From an uncultured Bacilli bacterium (GTDB lineage: Bacteria > Bacillota_I > Bacilli_A > RF39 > UBA660), in contig CAKOXR010000053.1 of NCBI GenBank assembly GCA_934130215.1, forward strand, positions 1 to 6,070: a stretch of 6,070 bases of DNA, read 5' to 3'. Positions 5,546 to 6,070 of this stretch are shown in pieces (positions within the stretch are counted from its first letter, which is position 1; the number at the start of each line of letters is the position of its first letter). A program made the translations under genes and the position numbers. A model generated the notes under the pieces. The model searched no databases. It was not told the origin of the DNA and was given only the letters and a program-made list of their open reading frames with translations.

Positions 5546-6064
5546 TTATTTAAAATTAAAAATGCATTTAATTTTACCAACAATAAATACTATATCGTCA
5601 CATTTTTTTATTGCAATAGTTTTACATATTGCCTTACCACCGACTGTTAAACTTGATATAATACTTGAAACTAGTATACTTGCTAATACTGTATTTCCAC
5701 CAATAAATTTTGATAAAGAAATAGCAACCATAGCTCCCATACCACCACTAATTATTCCACATATATCTCCTATTACATCATTACAAATACTTGCAACTTT
5801 AACAGAGTTTTTTAATAATTTTAAAGATTCTTTAGCGCCTTTTATTTTCTTTGAAGATTTTGCATGAAATGTTGCTTCGCTACTAGTTAAACTAGCAGTA
5901 CCTATCATATCAAATACAATACCTATTGCAATAACTAATATTGTAATTAAAATCATCACTAATAAATTTGCATTAGTACTTATAACATTTGATACAAAAC
6001 TAAATGTTAATGAAAGAAAAAAAGTCATTAAAAAAACTTTATATATCCAGTTATCTTTTTTCAT
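5546..6064 (-). CDS. Hypothetical multi-helix integral membrane protein
   Basis: A 172-residue protein from the ATG at 6064; only six bases precede it in the window, the frame remains open to the edge, and no ribosome site is visible, so the start is provisional. Predicted helices are at about residues 9-29, 34-53, 98-117 and 124-146. Between the second and third is a hydrophilic, Lys-rich segment with FHAKSSKKIKGAKESLKLL (66-84), then NDVIGDICGIISGGMGAM (95-112), a Gly-rich helix start. My recollection is that similar clostridial proteins carry a comparable IGIxFDxIG ... FHAxxxKKxKGAKE ... CNDVxGDICGI pattern and are sometimes labelled CorB-like, but this is a memory of a family pattern, not a search, and no transport function can be asserted. 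It is the first visible gene of an operon with the 158-residue protein 16 bases downstream. Confidence 0.8.
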   Translation of the reverse strand: MKKDNWIYKVFLMTFFLSLTFSFVSNVISTNANLLVMILITILVIAIGIVFDMIGTASLTSSEATFHAKSSKKIKGAKESLKLLKNSVKVASICNDVIGDICGIISGGMGAMVAISLSKFIGGNTVLASILVSSIISSLTVGGKAICKTIAIKKCDDIVFIVGKIKCIFNFK

Positions 6065-6070
6065 CAATAC

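Noticed and set aside
5530..5583. TTG at 5583 as start of the 158-residue protein
   Set aside because: It would overlap the preceding gene by 38 bases, whereas AGGTGG sits just before the ATG at 5529 in a short operon gap.
5562..5867. Plus-strand open frame opposite the membrane protein gene
   Set aside because: It is antisense to a gene with clear membrane helices and operon context, and its hydrophobic translation is what the complement of membrane-helix codons would give.
1..6070. Defence island, CRISPR array, prophage or insertion sequence
   Set aside because: No spaced direct repeats, transposase or integrase motifs, or terminal inverted repeats were seen. The identifiable genes are repair, RNA decay and metabolic enzymes.

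Overview
The window is very AT-rich, with A/T-dominated intergenic DNA, codons heavily biased to A/T endings and Lys/Asn/Ile-rich proteins. It carries Shine-Dalgarno sites of AAGGAGG/AGGTGA type, sigma-A-like promoters (TTGxxx-17-TATAAT) and an RNase J1. This points to a low-GC Gram-positive bacterium, probably a gut Bacilli/Mollicutes-related or clostridial lineage. The species cannot be named from the sequence. All seven visible stop codons are TAA or TAG, and all Trp codons inspected are TGG.

Layout, left to right. (1) Positions 1-488, minus strand: N-terminal 162 codons of endonuclease IV (nfo), running off the left edge. (2) 569-1202, plus strand: a two-gene unit, a 76-residue unknown protein and an overlapping 139-residue four-helix membrane protein, fired from a promoter that overlaps the nfo promoter head to head. 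(3) 1199-2320, minus strand: an amidoligase-family (glutamine-synthetase-fold COOH-NH2 ligase) enzyme with the family's acidic, His and Arg motifs present. It converges on the membrane protein gene, and the two share stop-codon bases. (4) 2458-4128, plus strand: full-length RNase J1 (rnjA), divergent from the amidoligase with adjacent promoters. (5) 4135-4905, minus strand: a classical short-chain dehydrogenase/reductase converging on rnjA. (6) 5053-6064, minus strand: a likely operon of a multi-helix membrane protein followed by a 158-residue protein with a J-domain-like, HPD-less C-terminus, closed by a hairpin terminator.

The genes do not form one obvious pathway. nfo (DNA repair) and rnjA (RNA decay and maturation) are housekeeping. 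The others are accessory or of unknown role. No mobile element, RNA gene or CRISPR array was seen. No gap exceeds about 150 bases.

The most distinctive features are architectural. At both convergent gene ends, a perfect inverted repeat that looks like a bidirectional terminator lies inside the two coding regions, so its arms encode the same C-terminal residues on both strands (KNIS and KNR-stop). The lone amidoligase is the best candidate for unexplored biochemistry.
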